Shown here: in pieces, positions 36,948-45,033 of the stretch
Layout: each line of letters begins with the position of its first letter
Numbering within the stretch: the first letter of the stretch is position 1
From: Corynebacterium sp. TAE3-ERU12
Lineage (GTDB): Bacteria > Actinomycetota > Actinomycetes > Mycobacteriales > Mycobacteriaceae
DNA: 64,000 nt
Reading direction: 5' to 3'
Assembly (NCBI RefSeq): GCF_019209905.1
Contig: NZ_JAHUTM010000001.1
Location: 744,001-808,000, forward strand
Notes under the pieces: generated by a model
Seen by the model: only the letters and a program-made list of their open reading frames with translations
Database searches by the model: none
Told to the model about the DNA's origin: nothing
Position numbers and translations under genes: made by a program

Positions 36948-38156
36948 CTAGCCTTCAACGAACTCAGCTTCCATATCCGCACCACGCGAACGCACAGTAT
37001 CCCTAGTGCGGTTGAGCACAGCACGCAACCGATCATCATCCGCCCCGGGAGTACCTAAGAGATCAGAGATCGGCGTTGCACGCACCGGGCGTTCCCCATG
37101 CGCAGAAATCACCGTCGGCACGTATTTCAGCTGTTTCACCCGGTACCCGTCCCCATCGGGCACGAAACTGAACTCCACAGCCAAGCCCTCATAGGCCAAG
37201 TAATTGTCTTTTGTCTGCGCGGCGACAAGGTTGCCAAGCCCATAAACAACCCATTTACCGTTGACCTTCTCAATGGGCTGCACCGCATGGGAGGAATGCC
37301 CATAGACCACATCAACATCAGGGGAGCGGGTCAGGGCATCAGCCAGCCATAACTGCTGCCCATCTGGTTCGGTCATTCCCTCCCCACCAGCATGCATCGC
37401 CACCATGACGATATCCGCGCCGGCCTCGCGGGTCGCAGCAGCTTTGGCGAGCAACTCATCGACATCGAGGTCCTGCACCATCCACGGCTGCGGCACTGGC
37501 AGGCCATTGGTGCCATAAGTGCCGGCAACAACCCCGATGCGCACCCCATCATCGGTGGTGTAAATGACAGGCTGGGCTGCTTCTTCAGGGGAGCGGGCGG
37601 TGCCGACGTGCAGTACACCGGCTTCATCAAAGGCATTGAGGGTGCGCTCAATGCTGGGGAAACCACCATCGACGGAGTGATTCGACGCGGTGGTGCACAA
37701 ATCCCAACCGGCCTCAGCAACACCCTGAGCGATCTGCGGCGGCGCCTGGAACTGCGGGTACCCGGTGAAGGGGCCCTCCCACGGGGCGAACATAACTTCT
37801 TCGTGGCAGATGGACAGATCCGCCCCGGAGATGAAGTCAGACATGGGACCAAAGACGGGTGTGAAATCCCAGCCGCCGTTCTCGGTCATGGCTGACTCCC
37901 ACACCGGCTCATGCCAGAGCAGGTCGCCAGTAACCGTGACAGTGGTGGTGGGCTGCTGAGGTTGTGATTGCGCTGCCGAGTCGGGATTGCGCGCTAACCC
38001 AAGTGTCTCCATAGCGCCCAGGGATGGCGTGGACAGTGCTGCAGCCGCCCCGAGACCGCCGAGCACAGTACCTACAAGAGTGGCGCGCAGGAGCGAAGGA
38101 TGAACACCAGTGCGGTGTTGTTGCCTCACCTGATGCTGTCGTGACTGCTTCGACAT
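36948..38156 (-). CDS. CapA family protein (metallophosphatase fold)
   Basis: Related to the poly-gamma-glutamate capsule protein CapA, a calcineurin-like fold, probably exported. It has 402 residues. The basic N-terminus and one hydrophobic segment (about 22-45, LLRATLVGTVLGGLGAAAAL) anchor or export it. The domain shows VTVTGDLLWHEP, DLSICHEEVMFAP, TTASNHSVDGG, VMVAMHAGGEG and VVYGHSSHAVQP, all metal or substrate positions of the family. No other capsule genes are near, so the substrate is open; single CapA proteins are common in Corynebacteriales. Its codon use is that of the core genome although it sits inside the accessory segment. Confidence 0.85.
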   Translation of the reverse strand: MSKQSRQHQVRQQHRTGVHPSLLRATLVGTVLGGLGAAAALSTPSLGAMETLGLARNPDSAAQSQPQQPTTTVTVTGDLLWHEPVWESAMTENGGWDFTPVFGPMSDFISGADLSICHEEVMFAPWEGPFTGYPQFQAPPQIAQGVAEAGWDLCTTASNHSVDGGFPSIERTLNAFDEAGVLHVGTARSPEEAAQPVIYTTDDGVRIGVVAGTYGTNGLPVPQPWMVQDLDVDELLAKAAATREAGADIVMVAMHAGGEGMTEPDGQQLWLADALTRSPDVDVVYGHSSHAVQPIEKVNGKWVVYGLGNLVAAQTKDNYLAYEGLAVEFSFVPDGDGYRVKQLKYVPTVISAHGERPVRATPISDLLGTPGADDDRLRAVLNRTRDTVRSRGADMEAEFVEG

Positions 38157-38347
38157 AAATTCAGGCTAGCGCCGTTCACCTACAATTTTTTGTATTTCGC
38201 GATCGGAAAATCCGCATAACACCGCAGCAGTATCGAACAGTCCTTCTTGTGTGCCTCGCAGTGTGTCCAATCTGCAGCAAGTTTAGGTGTCATGCCACTT
38301 CCTTTCGTCGAACAAAAACGTGCCGCTACTGTCTGCCGAATAACTAG

Positions 38348-38806
38348 CGGACAGACGACATCGTTGGGTGTAATTTCGGTGAATTCCGCATCCAGGATCG
38401 CAACAAGAAAGACCTGGAAGATGACTACCTGGCGTTCAGACTTGAGGAACTGCCCGACCAGTTCACGCTGTTGAACTTCCTGGTAGACCCGCTAACCTTC
38501 CTCCAGGAGAAAGAACGCAAGGCCTTCATTGAGGCCGGTGAACTCATTGGGCGTCTGCATGACGCGCTAGAACAGCAGTACATCAATCCCGAGTCCGAAG
38601 AGTCCCAGCACGCATTGAATGTGTTGTGTGTGCGGTTTGTGGTCTGCCTTTTCGCCGAGGACGCGGGACTTTCACCGCCGATGCCTTCGGCCGGTATAGC
38701 CGGGGCTTTTTCAAGCAGGGCACTTACGTAAAGTCCTGCTAGACCTTTTCGAGATTCAGAACAACGGGACCCTTATCTCAAAGATGAACTCAAGACGTTG
38801 CCGTAG
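38348..38806 (+). pseudogene. Frameshifted remnant of an MmeI-like / class I SAM-dependent DNA methyltransferase
   Basis: An open frame (38348 onward) reads EELPDQFTLLNFLVDPLTFL, then QEKERKAFIEAGELIGRLHD, ESEESQHALNVLCVRFVVCL and FAEDAGL, which matches the N-terminal region of large stand-alone methyltransferase/restriction proteins (MmeI-like, related to PglX and DrmMII). After GGACTTTC (near 38668) the reading shifts: the adjacent frame continues as TADAFGRYSRGFFKQGTYVK, then LLDLFEIQ, then after another shift QRDPYLKDELKTLP and a stop at 38804-38806. The catalytic methyltransferase part is missing. This is a dead gene. Confidence 0.75.
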
Positions 38807-39191
38807 AACGCGGCAATCACTCTTGCGTCGGCCACTCCGACGAGGTACTTGTTGTAGACAACATGACCGGTTCCGCTTCCCACCTTGGTGGGAGTCCAGG
38901 GCCGGTCTTCGCTTATAGGCATAGGTCTGCTCGTGGAGCCGGTGAAAAAGTTCAAGGTCTACAACGAACAGGTCGAATCGCTTCGCCAGCGTCCATTTAG
39001 CGATCCGGGTCAAGCTCGGTCATGAACTCAGCCGACATTGTCTACAACACTCTCGTCTAGCCCGATTCCACCGAGGACCAGCGTCAGTGCATTATTGACC
39101 GCGCCCGGGCCTACGGGCAACAGTTCACTGGTGATGAGACGGCTATTGTTGGTCACCTCATGAAGCTCTACGCAGAAGCGGAAAAATAATC
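38807..39191 (+). other. Gene remnants between the methyltransferase relic and the glycosylase gene
   Basis: No intact gene. On the plus strand 39022-39189 reads MNSADIVYNTLV, an in-frame TAG (39058-39060), then PDSTEDQRQCIIDRARAYGQ and a further 23 codons up to TAA: a protein C-terminus broken by one stop codon, family not recognised. On the minus strand (38773-38955) a frame with TKVGSGTGHVVYNKYLVGVA looks protein-like but has no recognised family. This probably reflects a decayed restriction or defence locus. Confidence 0.4.
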
Positions 39192-39845
39192 GTGCGCACA
39201 CTATTCGACCTGCTCAGTAGTCAGGTGACTGCTGGTATTTGGTGGCCTGCTGATAGTGATTTTGAGGTCATTGTTGGTGCGGTGCTGACTCAGAACACGC
39301 AGTGGGAGCGGGTGGAGGAGGCTATCGACAATCTGGTGGAAGCCGGGTTGCTGGACCCGCAGGCCGTCATCGACGCGGACACGGCTGTGCTGGCTGAGGC
39401 TATTCGTCCGAGTGGGTACTACAACACAAAAACCGGCTACCTAAAAGAGGTAAGCCGGTGGTTTATTGATCGTGATGCCGCTGCCCGAGAGCTTGGAACT
39501 GACGAGCTGCGCGAGGAATTGCTCAGTATTAGGGGAGTGGGTCCGGAAACCGCTGATGACATCCTGCTCTACGTCTACCAGCGGCCGGTGTTTATCTACG
39601 ACCGGTATGGGCTGCGTCTTCTTGAGGCCGCCGGGTTCGGAACGTATGCGAACTACAACCAGGCGAAGAAGGCACTTGACCTCGAGGTCGACAAGGCCGG
39701 TTTCAGTGCCGCTGAACTCGCGCACTTCCACGGGCTCATTGTCGACGCCGGCAAAGATGCCCGCCGGCTCGGCGGCTGGGACGTCGCCTACCCGTTGCTA
39801 GCGGCAGGCGAGTGGGCCCAGGCCGTCGGCAAGCGAGGGCAGTAG
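39192..39845 (+). CDS. HhH-GPD DNA glycosylase, MagIII-like
   Basis: A base-excision repair protein of 217 residues in the endonuclease III superfamily. TQNTQWERVEEAIDNL, IRPSGYYNTKTGYL, the hairpin IRGVGPETADDILLY and IYDRYGLRLL with the conserved catalytic Asp follow the pattern of the monofunctional 3-methyladenine glycosylase MagIII of Helicobacter. The Lys of bifunctional Nth enzymes is replaced (GVGPETAD), and there are no four cysteines for an iron-sulfur cluster, so lyase activity is not expected. It starts with GTG, without a clear Shine-Dalgarno sequence, directly after a gene remnant. Confidence 0.85.
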   Translation: MRTLFDLLSSQVTAGIWWPADSDFEVIVGAVLTQNTQWERVEEAIDNLVEAGLLDPQAVIDADTAVLAEAIRPSGYYNTKTGYLKEVSRWFIDRDAAARELGTDELREELLSIRGVGPETADDILLYVYQRPVFIYDRYGLRLLEAAGFGTYANYNQAKKALDLEVDKAGFSAAELAHFHGLIVDAGKDARRLGGWDVAYPLLAAGEWAQAVGKRGQ

Positions 39846-39852
39846 CGAAGGC

Positions 39853-40386
39853 TTAGTGCTTGCCTTCGGCGATTTCTTCGACCAGCTTGTTATTGAACGC
39901 CGGAAGGTCATCCGGGGTGCGCGAGGAAACCAGGCCCTTATCGCAGCAGACCTCCTCATCAACCCAGGTAGCGCCTGCATTGGCAAGGTCAGTCTTCAGC
40001 GACGGGTACGAGGTAATCGTGCGGCCCTGAAGGACATCAGCGTCGGCCAGAATCCAGCCGCCGTGGCAGATGACACCGGTGGGCTTACCGGCGGAGACAA
40101 TCTGCTTCACAAACTCCACCGCATTGCCGTCCAGGCGAATCTGGTCAGCATTGCCGGTACCGCCCGGCAGAATCAGCGCGTCATAATCGCTGGCGGAGAC
40201 GTCCGCAGTGAGCTTATCGACGCTGACCTCAGTGCCGTTCTTACCGGAAATGGTCTCGCCCTCAGTGGAGATGACGTGGACAGTAGCGCCCTCGTTCTTC
40301 ACGGCCTCGACCGGGCTGGTGAGCTCAGAATCCTCGAAGCCATGAGTGGCAATAACAGCAACAGTCTTGTTGTTTAAGTCGGCCAT
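39853..40386 (-). CDS. DJ-1/PfpI family protein (class I glutamine amidotransferase-like)
   Basis: A 177-residue cytoplasmic protein of the PfpI/YhbO type, linked to stress protection (deglycase or protease claims in the family are debated). Core motifs: VAVIATHGFEDSELTSPVEA, DALILPGGTGNADQIR and the nucleophile elbow PTGVICHGGWIL with Cys. The start at 40386 has AAGGAGGACCCATC before it, an unusually strong ribosome binding site for this window. It is convergent with the DNA glycosylase; the two stops are 7 bases apart. Confidence 0.92.
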   Translation of the reverse strand: MADLNNKTVAVIATHGFEDSELTSPVEAVKNEGATVHVISTEGETISGKNGTEVSVDKLTADVSASDYDALILPGGTGNADQIRLDGNAVEFVKQIVSAGKPTGVICHGGWILADADVLQGRTITSYPSLKTDLANAGATWVDEEVCCDKGLVSSRTPDDLPAFNNKLVEEIAEGKH

Positions 40387-40526
40387 GATGGGTCCTCCTT
40401 GTACTCGTATGAGTTGGTGGACGCCCCACAGTAGACCTGGTTGCCAGCACTCGCAGTAAATGCAGTACACCTCCGCTGCACTCGTGCTAACCCCACGCCC
40501 ACACCGTCGGCAAGCACAACCACGAC

Positions 40527-41216
40527 CTACAACGGCAACCCCAGCCGACGACGACGCTGACGATTAATAAACGCCGCAGCCGCACCAGTAATCACCAACG
40601 CCGCCGCAATCCACACCGCCCGCAGGCCAAAGTGCACATAACTCAAACCACCCAGCACCGAACCAGCAGCAAGCGAAGCCCACAGCAAGAAATGGTGAAT
40701 CCACAGCCGCGGATCGGCGCCGAAAAACGACCCCACAAAAAGCTGCGCCATCTTCACCAACGTGCCCGTCATATACGTCAGACTGATCGCCACCTGGCCA
40801 TTGCGCTCAAAAACACTATTCATCGCACCAACAGCAAAAGACAGGGCAAACATCGCCGGCCCACCAAGATCGACCGCCACCAACAGCGCCGAGACCACCG
40901 TCGCCGAAGCAACAAATAACAACACCGCCTCACGCGGTCGGCCATGCCCCCAACGCCGCGAACCAATGTGATGAATCAACGAACCAGTCGCCACACCCAC
41001 CAAGAACAAACCCATCAGGCCAGCAGCTTTAGCGGTAATCACCCAGTTCTGCTCCGCCGCCGACGCAGTCAGCCGGGTGGTGTTGCCGGACATGAAAGAC
41101 AGGAAGAACCCACCCAGGTGGATAAAACCGATGGCGTCAATAAACCCAGTAATCGACGATAAATACCAGGCCAAAGCCCGCTCACCGACACGGTATTCCA
41201 ACATATCTAGCAACAC
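40527..41216 (-). CDS. DUF1275 (YoaK-like) family membrane protein
   Basis: An integral membrane protein of 229 residues with about six hydrophobic helices. DUF1275 hallmarks are visible: TGFIDAIGFIHLGGFFLSFMSGN (quoted in parts: TGFIDAIGF, FLSFMSGNTTRL), and AMNSVF with TYMTGTLVKMA. The function is unknown; some members are annotated as permeases. It starts with GTG at 41216 or ATG at 41204, with GGGAG upstream. Codons end strongly in C or A (ACC, CCA), unlike the T-rich choices in core genes, a possible sign of separate origin. Confidence 0.85.
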   Translation of the reverse strand: MLLDMLEYRVGERALAWYLSSITGFIDAIGFIHLGGFFLSFMSGNTTRLTASAAEQNWVITAKAAGLMGLFLVGVATGSLIHHIGSRRWGHGRPREAVLLFVASATVVSALLVAVDLGGPAMFALSFAVGAMNSVFERNGQVAISLTYMTGTLVKMAQLFVGSFFGADPRLWIHHFLLWASLAAGSVLGGLSYVHFGLRAVWIAAALVITGAAAAFINRQRRRRLGLPL

Positions 41217-41277
41217 TCCCAGCAGCAGGTGACATCTAGGGCCGGTACAGCCAACTGCTCTTAGTATGACCTACCGG

Positions 41278-42072
41278 TTAGGCCCATTCAGCGTCGCTGG
41301 GGTCGATGCCGTGGGCGGCAGCATTGGCATCGATCGCCTGCTTTAACCACACGGCCAGCCCCTCAGCCTGCTTGTCGTAGTGCTTCCTAAAGCGCGGGTC
41401 TTGAACATAACCCTCGGCAATCAACACCTGCTTCGCGTGGCTTACCGGGAAGAACCGACTGATCAGTGCGCGGTGCTCCTCGGCGAAGCTTTGGGCCTGC
41501 TCGGAATCAGCTGGCACACCCGCCTTCATTTCTGCGGCGAGGCGCTGCTCGAGCTCAAGGTTCTGTTCCGAGAACTTCTGCCAATCGGCCGGCGACATCT
41601 GAGCCTGCTGTTGTTGGGACTGATGCCAGTCCTCAGTGTCGCCCCACTTCTGTTCTGCTTCTGCCTGATAGGCGGGGAACTGGGTCTCGCCCAGCACCTC
41701 CGCGATCTCATCGACAGACAATGATTTCTCACCCATGGAATCCTCCAAGATACGGTCGAGAGCCTGAATCATGGTGTCAAGCTCGGTTTTCTTGTCCATG
41801 AGCAATGCCTTCTGCCGCCGCAGATGCACAACACGGTCGCTTTCATCAGTCAGCACCTCGGCGATGTGGTCGAGGCTCATGCCCGTCGCTCGATAGACCA
41901 TCACCTGCTCCAGGCGCTCAATATCGGCGTCGGAATAGAGCCGGTACTCCGACCACGTACGCGCCGTCGGCACGACAAGCCCGCGCTCTTCCCAGTAATG
42001 CAGTGTGCGTACGGAAAGACCCAGCAGACGTGCGACCTCACCAACGGTGCGGAGTTGTTCGTCATTGCTCAT
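41278..42072 (-). CDS. MerR family regulator with a TipAS effector domain
   Basis: A transcriptional activator of 264 residues. The winged-helix N-terminus reads VGEVARLLGLSVRTLHYWEE with RLYSDADIERLEQV; a coiled coil follows (about 80-115); the C-terminal TipAS antibiotic-binding domain covers about 125-255 (ISRFFPVSHAKQV, YVQDPRFRKHYD). TipA-type proteins bind thiopeptide or other ligands and raise transcription from promoters with 19-bp spacing. Such a promoter lies directly in front of this gene, so autoregulation is likely. Which partner genes it controls is not evident. Confidence 0.9.
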   Translation of the reverse strand: MSNDEQLRTVGEVARLLGLSVRTLHYWEERGLVVPTARTWSEYRLYSDADIERLEQVMVYRATGMSLDHIAEVLTDESDRVVHLRRQKALLMDKKTELDTMIQALDRILEDSMGEKSLSVDEIAEVLGETQFPAYQAEAEQKWGDTEDWHQSQQQQAQMSPADWQKFSEQNLELEQRLAAEMKAGVPADSEQAQSFAEEHRALISRFFPVSHAKQVLIAEGYVQDPRFRKHYDKQAEGLAVWLKQAIDANAAAHGIDPSDAEWA

Positions 42073-42078
42073 ACAGTC

Positions 42079-42109
42079 ACCATCGGGCCTGACGTCGCGT
42101 AAGGGTCAA
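42079..42109 (-). promoter_or_regulatory. MerR-type promoter with 19-bp spacer and operator
   Basis: On the minus strand TTGACC (42104-42109), a 19-base spacer, GATGGT (42079-42084), then 6 bases to the ATG at 42072. The spacer holds the imperfect palindrome CTTACG-N3-CGTCAG (42089-42103), like TipA-class operators. The long spacer and palindrome are the classical MerR activation layout; the short gap to the ATG suggests a leaderless mRNA. Confidence 0.65.
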
Positions 42110-42130
42110 GAGGCAAGGGCGGGGTTCTAT

Positions 42131-42178
42131 GAAAAAGTCGGTGTGGGCAGAGCCATCACGGCCCTGTCCACACCGACT
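42131..42178 (-). terminator. Terminator after the DUF5692-like genes
   Basis: An 11-bp perfect stem (42136-42146 with 42168-42178). Read on the minus strand it is followed by TTTTTCATAG, ending the two-gene unit that begins at 44649. Confidence 0.8.
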
Positions 42179-42198
42179 GTAGCGGTGGCTACCTGCTG

Positions 42199-43545
42199 CT
42201 ATTTCGCAACAGCGTCATAGCGGGAGTCTGCTTCGATTCCCTTCTCCACCAGCACCGGGTCCGCAGCCAGCGGGGTGCGCGGCTTCGGGTAGCGCTTATC
42301 GGACTTCCACCACGGCATCCAGCCAACCCAGCCATCAGCCGGGGGAGTATCCGAGGCGGGCTCGAAGTTCAGCTCGCTCGGGGTGGGCTCAATGGTGTCG
42401 ACAACGAAGTACTTGTCCTTCTCGTCGGCATGGGTACGCATGATGTGCTGGAACTCGCCAAGCTCGACGTAGAGCGGGTCGCGCAGCGGGTTCCGGCCCG
42501 TGGAGCGAATCTTGTAGATCCAGTAGATGAACAGCGCCACATTCGACAGGAACGCTGCCCACGCGCACACCGCATTGGCGGTCGGGTTCATCGTCGAGAA
42601 GTTCTGGATATCGCTCGGCGGCACCAAGAATTCCGGAAGCAGGTTGTTCATGGCAATCCAGAACATGAGGGTGAAGCAACGGAACCAAATCCACTGGCCC
42701 TTCGCCCAGGTAAACGCCGGGATAGTTGCCGCCAGCAGCAAAGCCAGCGTGCAGTACCAGGTGTAATCAGACAGGGCGTTGTAGAGGAATGCGTGGTTCC
42801 ACAGGTCGTAGGCGATAACCCACGGCCACACCATGTCGACCCAGATCAGGCCCTTGACCTTACGGTCCTTATTCGAGGTGATGTAGATCTTGCCAAGGCC
42901 AGTGATCGTGATGATATTCAGCAGGCCAGCGATCGCGGTGATGATATTCCAGTAGCCGCCGATGGTGCGGAAACCAGTGGCCGGGTCAATACCCACACCG
43001 GAGTCGGCGAAGTTTTGGGCCACACCGGCGTACCACGCATCGGAGCCGACCGGGCCGGCAACACCACGAGACTCAGGCAGACCATTAATCATGTCGATGC
43101 CCACATGGGCCTCGTTAATGGCCTTCAGGCAGGACGGGTCCGCGGCGCAGCGCAGGTACTCGTCGTTTTCGAAGAAGATGGTGATGTCCCGGATATTGGC
43201 TTCCATGATGTTGACCGCAAGGCCAATCCACAAAGCCACACCGAACCAGATGGCGTAGCGGTGCGTCTTAGCCGGGTTGCGCTTGCCGTACCAGAGCAGG
43301 AAGCCGGTCATTGTCGCGGTGGCGACCATGATGACGTACTTGCCGAACGGGAACCAGCCAACCATTGGGGTGCCGTGCATGGCGGCGTAGGGCATAAGCA
43401 GGATGCCGCCGACGGTCCACAGCGCGAAGACCGTCCAGGTCCAGCGGCGGTTGATTTCGGAGATCGCGATCTGCGCGGCGAAGACGATAAGCCACACGAC
43501 GTAGACGATCGGGGTGCCGATCTCCCAAAGGAATAGTGAATCCAT
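42199..43545 (-). CDS. DUF5692-like multi-pass membrane protein, long copy
   Basis: An integral membrane protein of 448 residues with eight or more hydrophobic helices. It shares the arrangement of the upstream 355-residue protein: GWFPFGKYV early, a VNIMEANIRD segment, YWNIITAIAGLLNIITITG, IWVDMVWPWVIAYDLWNHAF and a C-terminal KIRSTGRNPLRDPLY. This resembles DUF5692, from memory of the family; the spirocyclase AveC family was also considered. It has an insertion of about 60 residues with two cysteines (LRCAADPSCL) after the third helix and a C-terminal soluble extension with WVGWMPWWKSD. Function unknown. The two copies lie 36 bases apart and are co-transcribed. Confidence 0.65.
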   Translation of the reverse strand: MDSLFLWEIGTPIVYVVWLIVFAAQIAISEINRRWTWTVFALWTVGGILLMPYAAMHGTPMVGWFPFGKYVIMVATATMTGFLLWYGKRNPAKTHRYAIWFGVALWIGLAVNIMEANIRDITIFFENDEYLRCAADPSCLKAINEAHVGIDMINGLPESRGVAGPVGSDAWYAGVAQNFADSGVGIDPATGFRTIGGYWNIITAIAGLLNIITITGLGKIYITSNKDRKVKGLIWVDMVWPWVIAYDLWNHAFLYNALSDYTWYCTLALLLAATIPAFTWAKGQWIWFRCFTLMFWIAMNNLLPEFLVPPSDIQNFSTMNPTANAVCAWAAFLSNVALFIYWIYKIRSTGRNPLRDPLYVELGEFQHIMRTHADEKDKYFVVDTIEPTPSELNFEPASDTPPADGWVGWMPWWKSDKRYPKPRTPLAADPVLVEKGIEADSRYDAVAK

Positions 43546-43581
43546 TGGTGGGTCTCTTTCTTTACAGGTGCCGGGCCAGGG

Positions 43582-44649
43582 TTAGGCGGGCACAGGGGAG
43601 CCGGAGTGCTGCTGGTGTGCGCTGCTCCGGTAGCCGAGCTCCGTGGCGGGGATGCCCAGGCGCGCGGCGATGCGGTCCTGGTCCTCGACGGAAGCGTTGT
43701 CTCGGATCATCTCGGTGTACTCCTTGGTGTCGGAGTAGACCTCCTGGGTCAGCGGGTTGCGGCGGGTCTTGATGATGCGCACGACGTGGTAGCCGAAGAC
43801 GGCTGCGTTGAGCACCAGTGCCACAAAGGACAGCAGGAACAGGGCGTAGGGGTTATGGGCGGAGCGGTGCGCGAACATCGAATCCTGCATGAAGTGCGGG
43901 AAGGTCAGCACCACTGCGGACCATAGGGTCAACGTGTAGGCGCGGTACTGGATCCAGGCGCCGCGGCCGAACTTGAACAGCACCGGGATGGTGCACGATG
44001 CCAGCAGTGCGACACCGGAGTACCAGGCGCGGTCTGCCAGGCAGTTGTAGACGTAGGCAAGATTCCAGGCGTCGTAGGCGATGATCCACCAAATGGTGAG
44101 ATCTCCCCAGATGATGGCCTTGGACTTGCCGCGGGCGACGAAGATACCGATCCAGCCGGAGATTGCCAGCAGGTTCAAGATGCCGGCGATGCCGTTCATG
44201 ATGTTCCACGGCCCACCCCAGGTGACCATGCCCTGGGAGGGGTCGATGCCGTGGATGCCGTAGCACTGGAAGTCGCGGACGACGGCTTCGGCGATATTGA
44301 CCGCCAGAATCAGCGGCGGGATGCACAGGTACCAGTAGTTGGTACGCAGCTTTTTGAAGAACTGCAGCGCCACCAGGCTTAGGCTGCCGAGCAGCGCGGA
44401 GTACTGCTTGACGATCGGGAACCAGCCAGCGGAGTTGGTTCCTTCGGTCGAGTGCGGCCACCAGAAGATGGTGAGCAGTACCGGGGCGATGACGAAGACG
44501 ACGAGGACTACCCACTTATTGCGTTGGGCGAGCCAGGCGGTTGTGGCCAATGCTGCGGTGACGATGAGCAGCATGGCGTAGTCCCACCATTCGCCAGTTT
44601 CAAAGAAGAAAAGGGTGGAGTAGTCCGGTGGTGTTATTGATTCCCACAT
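43582..44649 (-). CDS. DUF5692-like multi-pass membrane protein, short copy
   Basis: An integral membrane protein of 355 residues, about eight to nine helices. Recognisable segments: WFPIVKQYSALLGSLSLVAL, PPLILAVNIAEAVVRDFQ, WNIMNGIAGILNLLAISGW, IIWGDLTIWWIIAYDAWNLA and RIIKTRRNPLTQEVYSDTKE. These match my recollection of DUF5692 proteins. Aromatic residues (Trp, Tyr) are unusually frequent at helix ends. It is the first gene of a two-gene unit and divergent from an SRPBCC gene across a 384-base AT-rich regulatory gap. Function unknown; a link to lipid or isoprenoid chemistry is only inference from the neighbours. Confidence 0.7.
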   Translation of the reverse strand: MWESITPPDYSTLFFFETGEWWDYAMLLIVTAALATTAWLAQRNKWVVLVVFVIAPVLLTIFWWPHSTEGTNSAGWFPIVKQYSALLGSLSLVALQFFKKLRTNYWYLCIPPLILAVNIAEAVVRDFQCYGIHGIDPSQGMVTWGGPWNIMNGIAGILNLLAISGWIGIFVARGKSKAIIWGDLTIWWIIAYDAWNLAYVYNCLADRAWYSGVALLASCTIPVLFKFGRGAWIQYRAYTLTLWSAVVLTFPHFMQDSMFAHRSAHNPYALFLLSFVALVLNAAVFGYHVVRIIKTRRNPLTQEVYSDTKEYTEMIRDNASVEDQDRIAARLGIPATELGYRSSAHQQHSGSPVPA

Positions 44650-45033
44650 AGCAGGTGTGCTCCTGACCGTATGCGTTCGGCATGTCCGCGGGCTCGTAGT
44701 TCGACGGCTCGTTCGTGCCGAAACCTGTTTATAAGATTAAAACTTTTCTTCATTGTTTTGCAAGCCGGAATGAATTTCCGGTGTGATAATAACTTTTTCC
44801 ATACGTGCTGCGTGTGGCCGGTTTTTGTATGATTTTGATGACTTTATAATGACGAGCAATTACGAATATTTGTCACCAATAATAGGTGTGGCAAACATCA
44901 CGGAAAGGATGTAGTTATAACTTGATAAAATCATGGTTGGCGTTCGCCTAGAAGGTATGGGAAGCCACACAGGCTAGTTCGAAGGTGAATGCCTAACAGA
45001 GTCATTCACACTCGGCACGAAAGGCCACCACTC
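44650..45033. promoter_or_regulatory. Divergent AT-rich regulatory gap
   Basis: No gene is seen in these 384 bases. The stretch is much AT-richer than its surroundings. It contains a perfect inverted repeat CCGGAA-TGAAT-TTCCGG (44765-44781), a likely operator, and a consensus TATAAT at 44845-44850 on the plus strand without a good -35. Promoters for the DUF5692 pair (minus) and the SRPBCC gene (plus) must lie here. Confidence 0.55.

Noticed and set aside
36948-38156. CapA-like gene as part of a capsule operon
   Set aside because: No PgsB/C-like ligase or capsule export genes are adjacent; single CapA genes are common in the order.
42199-44649. Spirocyclase AveC family for the two membrane proteins
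   Set aside because: The motif order (WFPIVKQYSALLG, NIAEAVVRDF, WNIMNGIAGILN) fits DUF5692 better as far as I can recall; a profile search would decide.
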